Origin: Bradyrhizobium sp. JYMT SZCCT0180
Lineage (GTDB): Bacteria; Pseudomonadota; Alphaproteobacteria; Rhizobiales; Xanthobacteraceae
Assembly (NCBI RefSeq): GCF_018130165.1
Contig: NZ_JAFCLZ010000002.1
Coordinates: 372,001 to 436,000 of the forward strand
Length of the DNA: 64,000 nt
Reading direction: 5' to 3'
Shown here in pieces: positions 46,841-54,935 of this stretch. The notes below the pieces were generated by a model. It was given only the letters and a program-made list of their open reading frames with translations, was not told the DNA's origin and did not search any database. A program made the position numbers and the translations under genes. Positions within the stretch are counted from its first letter, which is position 1. The number at the start of each line of letters is the position of its first letter.

Positions 46841-48232
46841 ATGGCTCCAAACCACTTGGCTCCAGGTGAAACATTACCGAGCAGTCCAGGCTCGGCCAGC
46901 CGGCGGAGCTTCGTCAAGGGATTGGGCGCGGTGGGCGCGACATTGCCGGGCCTCGCCATGCTGCCGCGGTGGGGTTTTGCAGAGGATGCCGCCGCGAGCT
47001 ATGCCAAGGCTTCGATAGATTGGAAGCAGTTTGCGGGGCAGACGATCGCGCTCGCAGGCGCAATCCATCCCTGGTCGAACGCGATCACTCCGCTTTTGTG
47101 GGACTTCACCAAGCTTACCGGTATCATCGTCACTACCGACTTCCGGTTGGAAACCGCCTATCTCGGCGCGCTGCCGATCCAGCTCAACCGTGGCAGCAGC
47201 ACCCCCGACGTCTTCATGTGGACGACCTATGGCCAGGGCATCTCGGCAGGATGGCTCGCGCCGCTGAACGCCTATTATGCCGACAAGTCGCTGACCGATC
47301 TCGGCTGGTACGACGAGAGCGACCTTCTCAAGACGGCGCGCGCGTTTCCGCTGTGGTCGGACCGCGAACGCTACGCCGTCCCGATCACCTCCGAGGCGGT
47401 GACCTTGTTCGTCAACAGCGATGCGCGAACGGCCAGGAACCTGCCGATTCCCCAGACGTTCGAAGCGCTGCTTGCCACCGCCAAGGCGGTCAAGACCAGC
47501 GCGATGTCCGGGATTGCGATGCGCGCGCAGGCCGGCGGCAATTCGTCGGTGCCGGCCATGAGCTTCGTGTTCTCTTATGGAGGACACATGGTCAAGGACA
47601 ACAAGGCCGCTTTCGCGAGCCCCGAGGCCATCGCCGCCGTCGAGATGTTTGGGCAGCTGCTCAGCCAGGCCGGGCCGGTCGGCGTCGGTAGCTATGAATG
47701 GTACCACGTGCTGGACGACTTCCTGCAAGGAAGGACGGCAATGGCCATCGACAGCAGCAACTTCGCGACCGACATCTCCAATCCCGCCAAGAGCCGCGTG
47801 ACGAAGCAGGCCGAGTTTGCGGCCTTTCCGCATGCCCCCGGGCAGGCATCCATCCCCTTCATGTCGCACTGGCAGGCGTGCATCAATTCCAAGTCGCGCA
47901 ACAAGCGGTCCGCTTTCCTGTTTCTGCTGTGGGCGACAAGCAAGGCGACCTCGCTGCAGACCGCGGCGGCGGGACTCGCCACGACACGCCTGTCGGCCTG
48001 GTCGAGCGAGGAATTCAAGAAGGCGTTCGGCCCGCAGGCCGCCGCAGCGGCGCTGACCAACTTGCAAAATGCCGACGTCGACCGCGCCAAGGCGATACTT
48101 TTCCATCCGCAATCGAGGCCCGTCATGGATGCCTTCATGATCGGCGTGAATGAAGTGGTCTCGGGAGCGAAATCGGCGAAGATTGCCATGACCGCCGCCG
48201 CCGAAAAGGCCAACGCGGTGATGCGCGGGTAG
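46841..48232 (+). CDS. Tat-exported extracellular solute-binding protein (family 1)
   Basis: 463 residues, ATG 46841 with AGGAG seven bases upstream. Twin-arginine signal SRRSFVKGLGAVGATLPG. The mature protein has the family-1 periplasmic-binding fold (sugar/polyol/oligosaccharide type) with the typical middle block GIAMRAQAGGNSSVPAMSFVF. It normally delivers substrate to an ABC permease, but no permease or ATPase is adjacent on either side. It is divergent from the CHASE3 histidine kinase (207 bp between starts), which invites a binding-protein/sensor link. Ligand unknown. Confidence 0.9.
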   Translation: MAPNHLAPGETLPSSPGSASRRSFVKGLGAVGATLPGLAMLPRWGFAEDAAASYAKASIDWKQFAGQTIALAGAIHPWSNAITPLLWDFTKLTGIIVTTDFRLETAYLGALPIQLNRGSSTPDVFMWTTYGQGISAGWLAPLNAYYADKSLTDLGWYDESDLLKTARAFPLWSDRERYAVPITSEAVTLFVNSDARTARNLPIPQTFEALLATAKAVKTSAMSGIAMRAQAGGNSSVPAMSFVFSYGGHMVKDNKAAFASPEAIAAVEMFGQLLSQAGPVGVGSYEWYHVLDDFLQGRTAMAIDSSNFATDISNPAKSRVTKQAEFAAFPHAPGQASIPFMSHWQACINSKSRNKRSAFLFLLWATSKATSLQTAAAGLATTRLSAWSSEEFKKAFGPQAAAAALTNLQNADVDRAKAILFHPQSRPVMDAFMIGVNEVVSGAKSAKIAMTAAAEKANAVMRG

Positions 48233-48247
48233 TCGTGCCGCTCGGCG

Positions 48248-48451
48248 TCAATCCGTTCCGCCGTGAAAGCTGTCCATCCAGTACCGCGTCTGTGCGTCGG
48301 TCCAACCGGGAACAGCATAGCCCCTGGTGGCAGCAACAGGTTGGGCCGGGCGAGACTGGCCCGCATGCGGTTTGGCGTGCTGCACCTTTGCGGCGTTGGC
48401 AGAAGCACAGAGGGCGATCAAAAGGCCCAAGGCCAAAACAGCGCGCATCAT
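48248..48451 (-). CDS. Small secreted hypothetical protein
   Basis: 67 residues from ATG 48451, which has GGAG at five bases. A signal peptide (ALGLLIALCASANAA) is followed by a His/Pro-rich mature start and the ending YAVPGWTDAQTRYWMDSF. That aromatic ending recurs in small Bradyrhizobium secreted proteins as I recall. Convergent with the solute-binding protein gene. Function unknown. Confidence 0.65.
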   Translation of the reverse strand: MMRAVLALGLLIALCASANAAKVQHAKPHAGQSRPAQPVAATRGYAVPGWTDAQTRYWMDSFHGGTD

Positions 48452-48758
48452 ACTTGCTCCAGCAAGGCGTACTACGTCAGGTAATGCGCGGGCCGCACCG
48501 CCGCAATCCGTGGCGGCTTCACGATTCTGTGGCGCTTGCGCCAAAACAGGTTGCGCCCCTCGCTGGTGGCCAAGGCCTGCGCGGGATCAAGATGGTGCGA
48601 GCGCATCACGGATTCCGGTTCGATCGGGCCGCGCCCGACACCCGTTCCACGCACCGACTTGAGTGTGACGTCCGACACAGCGGCCTGGCGCGCCGCGGAT
48701 TATCAATCTCTTACGAGTGGCGGGGACAGTCCTTCCACCGATAACGGGAGCGACTGAT
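48452..48758. other. Intergenic stretch upstream of the double-glycine peptide
   Basis: 307 bp. On the minus strand a basic 44-residue frame (from ATG near 48606, ending RPAHYLT at 48472) has weak ribosome-site support, and I do not call it. The promoter for 48759 should lie at the right end, near GGGAG at 48746-48750. Confidence 0.35.
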
Positions 48759-48917
48759 ATGACCAAGCTGAACCCTGAAGCGCGCGAACTGAATGCTGCC
48801 GAACTCGACTCCGTCTCGGGCGGATTCATCTGGATCCCGGTCGTCGTGGTTGCCTTCGCCACCGGCACCGCGATCCGCATGGGCATCGATGCGGTGGTCG
48901 ACAAGGTCACCAAGTAA
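48759..48917 (+). CDS. Double-glycine leader peptide (bacteriocin-like)
   Basis: 52 residues, ATG 48759 with GGGAG eight bases upstream. The leader MTKLNPEARELNAAELDSVS ends in Gly-Gly at 21-22, matching the consensus of class II peptides cleaved by C39-peptidase ABC exporters (ELxxVxGG). The 30-residue core is hydrophobic (IWIPVVVVAFATGTAI) then charged (MGIDAVVDKVTK), suited to a membrane-acting or signal peptide. No C39 transporter or immunity gene is recognisable nearby. It faces a convergent VCBS protein gene. Confidence 0.75.
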   Translation: MTKLNPEARELNAAELDSVSGGFIWIPVVVVAFATGTAIRMGIDAVVDKVTK

Positions 48918-49059
48918 AAGTCCTGCAGCGCCTTTCGGTGACGTTGGTTTCTTCGGAAGGCGCGCGCAGCGAGCAGCCTGCATCAGCGCAGCGATATACG
49001 GGATAAGTGTTTGCTGACTGTTTGTTTCGCGCTCTCGAGCGCCACGGTTTCGAAAGCCG

Positions 49060-51948
49060 TCACAGCATCAGGTCGTGCGGCGCATGAAAAGCGACGGCGC
49101 TCGCCAACGGGTCGAGAGCGAAACTGCTGGTTCCTGCGACATCTTCGCTCGGGCTGATTGCCGCTTGGGCAAAATCCACATCAAGGGGATCGATGACGCT
49201 TGAGCCGCCAAAGGCGGAAATCTCGTCGTTGAACTGGAATGAGTCGCCGGCGGCCGACGCCTTGAATTCGTATCCGTCGTTGGCGCCCTGGATGGTGATC
49301 TTCACCACCTGGGCGGTGCCGTCGATGGTGGTGACCGTGAAGCTGTCGCAAAGGGTGTCGCAGCTATTGAGCGCGTCCACGGTGCAGTTGGCGTTGTCGA
49401 GCGTGTAGGTCCACGCGCCGGCCGCCGTCATGGTGAAGCTGCCATAGCCGCCCGTGCTCACTTCCGGCAAGCAAACCGGCGTGAAGGCATTGGGCGCATT
49501 GTCGACGTCGGTGCTCTCGAGCGTGCCGCACGCGACCGGCTTGCCTTGATCGTCACAACCAGCCTCGACCACGCATCCGGCGGTGGTGCCGTAGATGACG
49601 GCCGGGTCGTTGGTGCCCTGGATGGTGACCTTCACCACCTGGCAGGTACCGTCGATGGTTGTGACCGTGAAGCTGTCGCAAAGGGTGTCGCAGCTGTTGA
49701 GCGCCTGCACGGTGCAGTTCGAATTGTCGAGCGTGTAGGTCCACACCCCCGCCGCCGTCATGGTGAAGCTGCCGTAGCCGCTCGCGCTCGCCTCCGGCCA
49801 GCAAACCGGCGTGAAGGCATTGGGCGTATTGTCGACGTCGGTGCTGGTGAGTGTGCCGCACGCGACCGGCGTGCCGTGGTCATCACAAGCGGCCTCGACA
49901 ACGCTTCCGGCTGTGGCGCCGGAAATGACGGCCGGGTCGTTGGCGCCCTGGATGGTGACCTTCACCACCTGGGCGGTACCGTCGATGGTTGTGACCGTGA
50001 AGCTGTCGCAGAGCGTGTCGCAGCTATTGAGGGCCTGCACCGCGCCGTTGGTGTCGTCGACCGTGTAGGTCCACTTGCCATCCGTCGTCATGGTGAAGCT
50101 GCCATAGCCGCCCGCGCTCACGGTCGGCTCGCCGACGGCCGTAAAGGTATTGGGCGTATTGTCGATGTCGGTGTTGGTGAGTGTGCCGCACGCGGTCGAT
50201 TTCCCGTGTTCATGGTGCCCAGCCTCGGTCACCGACCCGGTGGTGGTGCCGGAGATGATGGCCGCGTCGTTCGCTCCCTGGATCTCGACCGTCACCACCT
50301 GCGCTGTGCCGTCGATCGTGGTCACGGTGAAAGTGTCGATCAGCGTCTTCCCGACGTTGAGCGCTTGCACCGCATGGTCGCAATCGTCGACTGCGTAGGT
50401 CCACACGCCGTCCGCGGTCAACGTGTAGGTGCCATGGCCGCCCGTGCTCTCGGTCGGCGAGTCGACCGGCGTGAAGCTGTTCGGCGTGTTGTCGACATCG
50501 GCGGCCTTCAGCGCGCCGGTCGCGCTCGGCGTGCCGCGCCCGGCGCTGCCCGCCTCGATGACCGCGCCGGCCGTGGCGCCGGAAATGACGGCCGCGTCGT
50601 TGGCGCCCTGGATGGTGACCGTGATCAATTTGGCGGTGCCGTCGATGGTGGTCACGGTGAAGGTGTCGGTCAGTGTGCCCCCGACATTGAGCGCCTGCAC
50701 CGCGCTGTTGGTCTCGTCGAGCATGTAGGTCCACACGCCATTCGCCGTTATGGCGAAGCTGCCGTAGCCGCCCGCGCTCGCCGTGGGCGTCTCGATTGCC
50801 GTGAAGGTATCGTGTGGATTGTCGACGTCGGTGTTGGTGAGCGTGCCGGTCACGGTCGGCGTGCCCAGCGCGCGGTTGGCGACGCCACTGGCCTCGACCG
50901 TCGAACCGGTCGCGGCACCGGAAATGATGGCGGCGTCGTTGGCGCCATTGATGTTGATCGTGAAGGTCTGGCTGGCTGCGAGCGCGCCCTCGGACACCGT
51001 GACGGTGAAGCTCGTGGTCGTGGGCTGGGTCAGCGCATTGATCGCGTGACTGTCCGGAACGAAAGTGTAATCGCCGGTCGTGCTGTTGACGTAAAGCGTG
51101 CCGTAGGGGCCCGTCTGCGAGACATCAAATGTCTCCCCAGCCAGTACCGTGCTGCCGGCGGTCCCGCCGCTGATGCCGTAAGTCAGCGTGGCGCCGTTGC
51201 TACTGCTGGCAATGAAAGTGCCGCTCGTCGCAGTGAAGGTGTCAAACGCCGAGGTGTCGATTTCGGTCGGACCTGCCACGGCATTCAGTGTCGGCGGGAC
51301 AGGCGGCATTGCGATAATAACTTGGGTGGAAGGGAAGTTGGGCACCGGCAGCGGCTGGAAAGACCCCCCCGTGGGGGAGGGGACGTCAGTCTCGATAAAG
51401 TTGATCGGTTGCACCGGCAGCCGATCGACCAAAGGAGGTGTGCTCGACCCGGATGACTCCATGCCTTTCGCAAGGGTGGCGAGCGCTTCCTGCTGCGCTG
51501 CCTGCAACTCCGCCATTCGCGAGGATGAATTTGTGACCTTGCTGACATTGAGCGAGGATCCTTCGAGGCGCAGGACGATTGTTTCGCCAGGATCCTCAAC
51601 GAAGAAGTGCCGCGGGATAGCCTCCTTGGTCACAAGCTCGAAGGTTCCGTGCTCAAGATCCTTGTAGGTTATGTTGCCGTCGTCCAGGAAAAGGACATTC
51701 GGGTCCGCGGCTCCGGCTTCCTTCATCATGGAGAAGGTCAGCGCTGTGAGCCACAGGATGCCGAAACGGGCGTGAGTGCGGCCCGAAATGCCAGGAAACG
51801 GCCTGTCGTCATGCGCGCAATCGCTCTTTGCCCCCTGGCCGGGGAGGCGGCCATGGGCATCCGTCTGAGCATTGCCGATGACGCGGGGAAGCCGCTCCGC
51901 TGCCGCGTCACGATCGTCCCCGGTTTTGGCGTGGGACCCTGCGAGCAT
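49060..51948 (-). CDS. VCBS-repeat protein with cysteine-rich C-terminal repeats
   Basis: 962 residues from ATG 51948; ATG 51729 is an alternative that removes 73 doubtful residues (the real family-like sequence starts ADPNVLFLDDGNITYKD). An N-terminal module with GETIVLRLEGSSLNVSKV and TNSSSRMAELQAAQQ precedes one cadherin-like unit (about 225-335). Five VCBS repeats of 110 residues follow, each with a TVTTIDGTAxxVxVxIQGAND boundary. Cysteines rise from none in repeat 1 to six to nine in the last three. Such proteins are usually surface or type-I-secreted adhesins. No RTX nonapeptides or transporter genes are seen. Divergent from a FecR gene. Confidence 0.85.
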   Translation of the reverse strand: MLAGSHAKTGDDRDAAAERLPRVIGNAQTDAHGRLPGQGAKSDCAHDDRPFPGISGRTHARFGILWLTALTFSMMKEAGAADPNVLFLDDGNITYKDLEHGTFELVTKEAIPRHFFVEDPGETIVLRLEGSSLNVSKVTNSSSRMAELQAAQQEALATLAKGMESSGSSTPPLVDRLPVQPINFIETDVPSPTGGSFQPLPVPNFPSTQVIIAMPPVPPTLNAVAGPTEIDTSAFDTFTATSGTFIASSSNGATLTYGISGGTAGSTVLAGETFDVSQTGPYGTLYVNSTTGDYTFVPDSHAINALTQPTTTSFTVTVSEGALAASQTFTININGANDAAIISGAATGSTVEASGVANRALGTPTVTGTLTNTDVDNPHDTFTAIETPTASAGGYGSFAITANGVWTYMLDETNSAVQALNVGGTLTDTFTVTTIDGTAKLITVTIQGANDAAVISGATAGAVIEAGSAGRGTPSATGALKAADVDNTPNSFTPVDSPTESTGGHGTYTLTADGVWTYAVDDCDHAVQALNVGKTLIDTFTVTTIDGTAQVVTVEIQGANDAAIISGTTTGSVTEAGHHEHGKSTACGTLTNTDIDNTPNTFTAVGEPTVSAGGYGSFTMTTDGKWTYTVDDTNGAVQALNSCDTLCDSFTVTTIDGTAQVVKVTIQGANDPAVISGATAGSVVEAACDDHGTPVACGTLTSTDVDNTPNAFTPVCWPEASASGYGSFTMTAAGVWTYTLDNSNCTVQALNSCDTLCDSFTVTTIDGTCQVVKVTIQGTNDPAVIYGTTAGCVVEAGCDDQGKPVACGTLESTDVDNAPNAFTPVCLPEVSTGGYGSFTMTAAGAWTYTLDNANCTVDALNSCDTLCDSFTVTTIDGTAQVVKITIQGANDGYEFKASAAGDSFQFNDEISAFGGSSVIDPLDVDFAQAAISPSEDVAGTSSFALDPLASAVAFHAPHDLML
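49283..50932 (-). repeat. Five tandem 330-bp VCBS coding repeats
   Basis: The motif GCGCCCTGGATGGTGA (plus strand) recurs at 49283, 49613, 49943, 50273 and 50603, exactly 330 bp apart. The three left-most units (C-terminal in the protein) are most alike, which suggests recent unit duplication. Confidence 0.9.
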
Positions 51949-52240
51949 GAGTTCCGCCCCGGTCTGCCGCTACCAGTTGCGCAATCAGGTGAAAACATTT
52001 GGCGCGGTCAGCCAAAGACCGACCGTCGAAATCTTCTGTGCCAAAGTAGCGCAAACATTTTGGAGAGATTAGGAAAGTCAGCACAAGGCCCGCGGCGCAA
52101 AAGGGGTACTCCTTTTGGGGGAGGTGGTGCGGAGCGGCCCGGTCCGGCATAATATTCAATCGCATCCATTGTTGCCCTGGCCGGCGGTTCCAAGGAACCG
52201 GTTGGCCACGCGAACGAGATTTGCTCGGGAAGGGCCGATC

Positions 52241-52894
52241 ATGTGCAACCACACACTTGCCGTTTTGCTGACGGGCTTCGCACTGGCGATCGGCGGATCT
52301 TTCCCGGGCCCGGCTCAGGCGCAACGCGGTTCTGCGACGCCCGCGGTTCAGGAGGTCGCATCCAAACCGATTGGAAAAGTCGTCGTCGCGACAGGTTCGG
52401 TTACCATCGAACGCGCCGGTGCGACCGTCATTCAGGTTCGCGCCGACGCTCTGGCCGCTCAGGCGAAGGTTGGTGATATCGTCTATGAGGGCGATGTGGT
52501 CGCGACCGGCGCCGACGGCCGGGTCGGCATCACCTTTACGGATGGCACCGCGTTCAATCTGTCGAGCAACGCGCGCATGGCCCTGAGCGAGTTCGTGTAT
52601 GACCCAAACGGGAAGTCCAACAAGACCTTGCTCAGTCTGACCAAGGGAACCTTCACGTTTGTTGCCGGCCAGGTCGCGAAGACCGGCGATATGAAGGTCG
52701 ATACTCCGGTCGCGACAATGGGGATTCGCGGCACCACGCCGCACGTCGAAATGTCGGACGACGGGACATTCAAGTTTTCCACCCTCATTGAAGAAGGCAA
52801 GAGCAAAGTCATGCGAAAGCCCGGGAGACCGGCGGCGGCGCCATCCGAAACAACGCCTCCCGGGTCAAATCTGAAAATCTGTCGGGGGTGCTAG
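52241..52894 (+). CDS. FecR-domain periplasmic protein
   Basis: 217 residues from ATG 52241. Signal peptide ends near GPAQAQ. The FecR domain (about 50-165) has VGDIVYEGDVVATGADGRVG, DGTAFNLSSNARMALSEFVY and KVDTPVATMGIRGTTPHV. The C-terminus ends LKICRGC. FecR domains sense or bind in the periplasm; many standalone rhizobial forms sit beside adenylate cyclases. No sigma factor or TonB receptor is nearby, so iron-citrate control is not implied. It is divergent from the VCBS gene and upstream of a TPR protein. Confidence 0.87.
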   Translation: MCNHTLAVLLTGFALAIGGSFPGPAQAQRGSATPAVQEVASKPIGKVVVATGSVTIERAGATVIQVRADALAAQAKVGDIVYEGDVVATGADGRVGITFTDGTAFNLSSNARMALSEFVYDPNGKSNKTLLSLTKGTFTFVAGQVAKTGDMKVDTPVATMGIRGTTPHVEMSDDGTFKFSTLIEEGKSKVMRKPGRPAAAPSETTPPGSNLKICRGC

Positions 52895-52939
52895 GCGGTC
52901 GGCCGCTCATCCTCTTATTCCAGGACCCGGAAGCCTGAC

Positions 52940-53800
52940 ATGGAATCCAGCGCAAGCGGACGCATTGTCCTCGGCCTGGCGCCGATCCTCGCCTTGCTGC
53001 TGTTCGGATCACCGGCGGCGGCGCAGAACCCGAAGAACAACACCTATCTCGGGAATCTCGAGCTGTGCAACGGTACGCATCGCGCCTCGCTCGAGCACCG
53101 GATCAATGCTTGCACGGCGCTTATCGGATCGGGCCAACTCACGACGGCCTCCCTGGCTGTCGCCCACAACAATCGTGGCAATGCCTATGCCTCAAAGGGC
53201 GACTACGACCGCGCCATCCCCAATTTCGATGAATCGATCAAGCTCAACCCAGGCGATGCCCGCCCGTTCAACAACCGGGGTGTAACGTACCTGAAAAAGG
53301 GCGAATACGACCTCGCCATCCAATCTCTCGATCAGGCGATCAAGCTCAATCCCAACTACGGCAGAGCCTTCGTCAACCGTGCGGGAATCTACCTGAAGAA
53401 GCACGAGTACGATCGCGCGGCGCGGGACTATGACGAGGCGGTTCGCCTTCAGCCCGATCTGGCAGCCGGATGGAGCGGGCGGTGCTGGACACGCGCTGTC
53501 GTCGGGCCGTTGGAAACCGCGCTGGCGGACTGCAACAGGGCGCTTCGGGCGGGACCCAACAATGCCGAAACGTACGACTCGCGGGGGCTGGTCCGTCTGA
53601 AGATGGGCCAGTTCGACGCGGCGATCGAGGATTATGATTCTGCGCTGCGAACCGAGCCGAAGCTGGCGAGCGCGCTCTATGGGCGCGGGCTTGCCAAGCT
53701 CAGGAAGGGCGACAAGGCGGGCAGCGATGGCGATATCTCGGCGGCCAGGACAATCCAGGCCAGCGTCGGCGATCACTTCACGCGCTATGGCGTGGAGTAG
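52940..53800 (+). CDS. Secreted TPR-repeat protein
   Basis: 286 residues, ATG 52940. A signal peptide ends at PAAAQN. Five or six tetratricopeptide repeats cover about 70-270, for example NNRGNAYASKGDYDRAIPNF and the DPDxALRLxP-like ends (SIKLNPGDA, AIKLNPNYG). TPRs mediate protein-protein contacts; this one acts in the periplasm. It follows the FecR gene by 45 bp in the same direction, and the pair probably works together. Confidence 0.87.
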   Translation: MESSASGRIVLGLAPILALLLFGSPAAAQNPKNNTYLGNLELCNGTHRASLEHRINACTALIGSGQLTTASLAVAHNNRGNAYASKGDYDRAIPNFDESIKLNPGDARPFNNRGVTYLKKGEYDLAIQSLDQAIKLNPNYGRAFVNRAGIYLKKHEYDRAARDYDEAVRLQPDLAAGWSGRCWTRAVVGPLETALADCNRALRAGPNNAETYDSRGLVRLKMGQFDAAIEDYDSALRTEPKLASALYGRGLAKLRKGDKAGSDGDISAARTIQASVGDHFTRYGVE

Positions 53801-53941
53801 GGACGAGCCAGTTGGAACCTCGGGCCGAGGACGCATTCGGGCACCCCGAGCCGCCCAAAAAGGAAAAAATCAAGATTATCTGCAGCTCATCTGAATGCCG
53901 GCTCGAAGCTTGGAAGGCCGGTTTGGGCCATGGTGGCCAGC

Positions 53942-54913
53942 ATGAAACGAAGAGATTTCATAACGCTTGTCGGTGCCGCGATGGCTTGGCCGGTCGCCGC
54001 ACTGGCTCATGATCCGACAAGGGTCTATCGCATTTTCTGGGTTTCCACCGGGTCCCAGCCCGACCCGTTCCTCGACGGATTCCGCGAAGGATTGCGCGCG
54101 CGGGGCTATGTCGAGGGCAAGAACGTGGCCCTGGAATTACACTACGCGCCCGGCAATCCGCAGGCGCTGCGCGAGGTGGTATCGAACGTCCGGCGCGGCA
54201 ACGTCGACCTTGCCGTGTCGAGCGGCCCTGCGACCCGCGCGCTGACGGAGGTAACGGATGTTCCGGTCCTGTTTGCGCTGAGCGGCGACCCGGTGGAGCT
54301 CGGCCTCGTCAAGAGCCTCGGAGAACCGGGCGGCAATTTCACCGGCTCGACCTTCCTGTCGCTTGATGTGGCGGGAAAGCGGGTGGAGCTGCTGAAGGAA
54401 ATCTTTCCGACCCTGCGCACCCTGGCGGTCCTGTCGAACAGTCTTCATCCGGGCGAACAATCGGAGTGGCGCGCGACCCAGGACGCCGCCCGGCAGCTCG
54501 GCATCACGCTGCTTTATGTTCCCTTTGCCGGCGCGAACGAGCTGGACCACGCGCTTGGACTGGTTGGAGACGCGCACCCGGATGGGTTGCTTGTTTTTCC
54601 GGATGTTCTCACGCTGGTGCACCGCGCCAAGATCGCCCAGCTCGCCATCAAGTATCGGCTGCCTTCGATGTTCGGATGGAGCGAGTATTGCGATGCTGGC
54701 GGGCTCATCAGCTATGGCGCGAACCAGCGCGCGACCTATTTCGCGCTTGCGGCCTACGCCGACCGGATCCTGCGCGGGGAAAACCCCGCCACGCTTCCTG
54801 TTGTGCAACCCACCAAATTCGAGCTGGTCGTCAATCTCAGGACGGCTGAACTGCTCGGCATCGACCTCGACAAATCCTCCATCCTGTTTCGCGCCAACAA
54901 GGTGATCGAATGA
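53942..54913 (+). CDS. ABC transporter substrate-binding protein, TrpX/ABC_sub_bind type
   Basis: 323 residues from ATG 53942 (MKRRDFITLVGAA; ATG 53930 is possible). A twin-arginine-like signal peptide ends near AALAHD. The type-1 periplasmic-binding fold has SSGPATRALTEVTDVPVLFA, GNFTGSTFL and the C-terminal NPATLPVVQPTKFELVVNL typical of this large rhizobial family. No permease or ATPase follows. Instead a cyclase starts 22 bp downstream, so it may feed that sensor. Ligand unknown. Confidence 0.9.
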   Translation: MKRRDFITLVGAAMAWPVAALAHDPTRVYRIFWVSTGSQPDPFLDGFREGLRARGYVEGKNVALELHYAPGNPQALREVVSNVRRGNVDLAVSSGPATRALTEVTDVPVLFALSGDPVELGLVKSLGEPGGNFTGSTFLSLDVAGKRVELLKEIFPTLRTLAVLSNSLHPGEQSEWRATQDAARQLGITLLYVPFAGANELDHALGLVGDAHPDGLLVFPDVLTLVHRAKIAQLAIKYRLPSMFGWSEYCDAGGLISYGANQRATYFALAAYADRILRGENPATLPVVQPTKFELVVNLRTAELLGIDLDKSSILFRANKVIE

Positions 54914-54935
54914 GGCCGGCACATCCCATCGTGAC

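Noticed and set aside
49546..51456. 636-codon plus-strand frame opposite the VCBS gene
   Set aside because: It repeats with the same 330-bp period as the VCBS units, and its product is Arg/Gly/Val-rich with no fold. The minus strand gives clean VCBS repeats.
52241..52894. FecR-type iron-citrate signalling system
   Set aside because: No FecI-type sigma factor and no TonB-dependent receptor nearby, and the FecR protein has a signal peptide rather than a single-pass anti-sigma layout.
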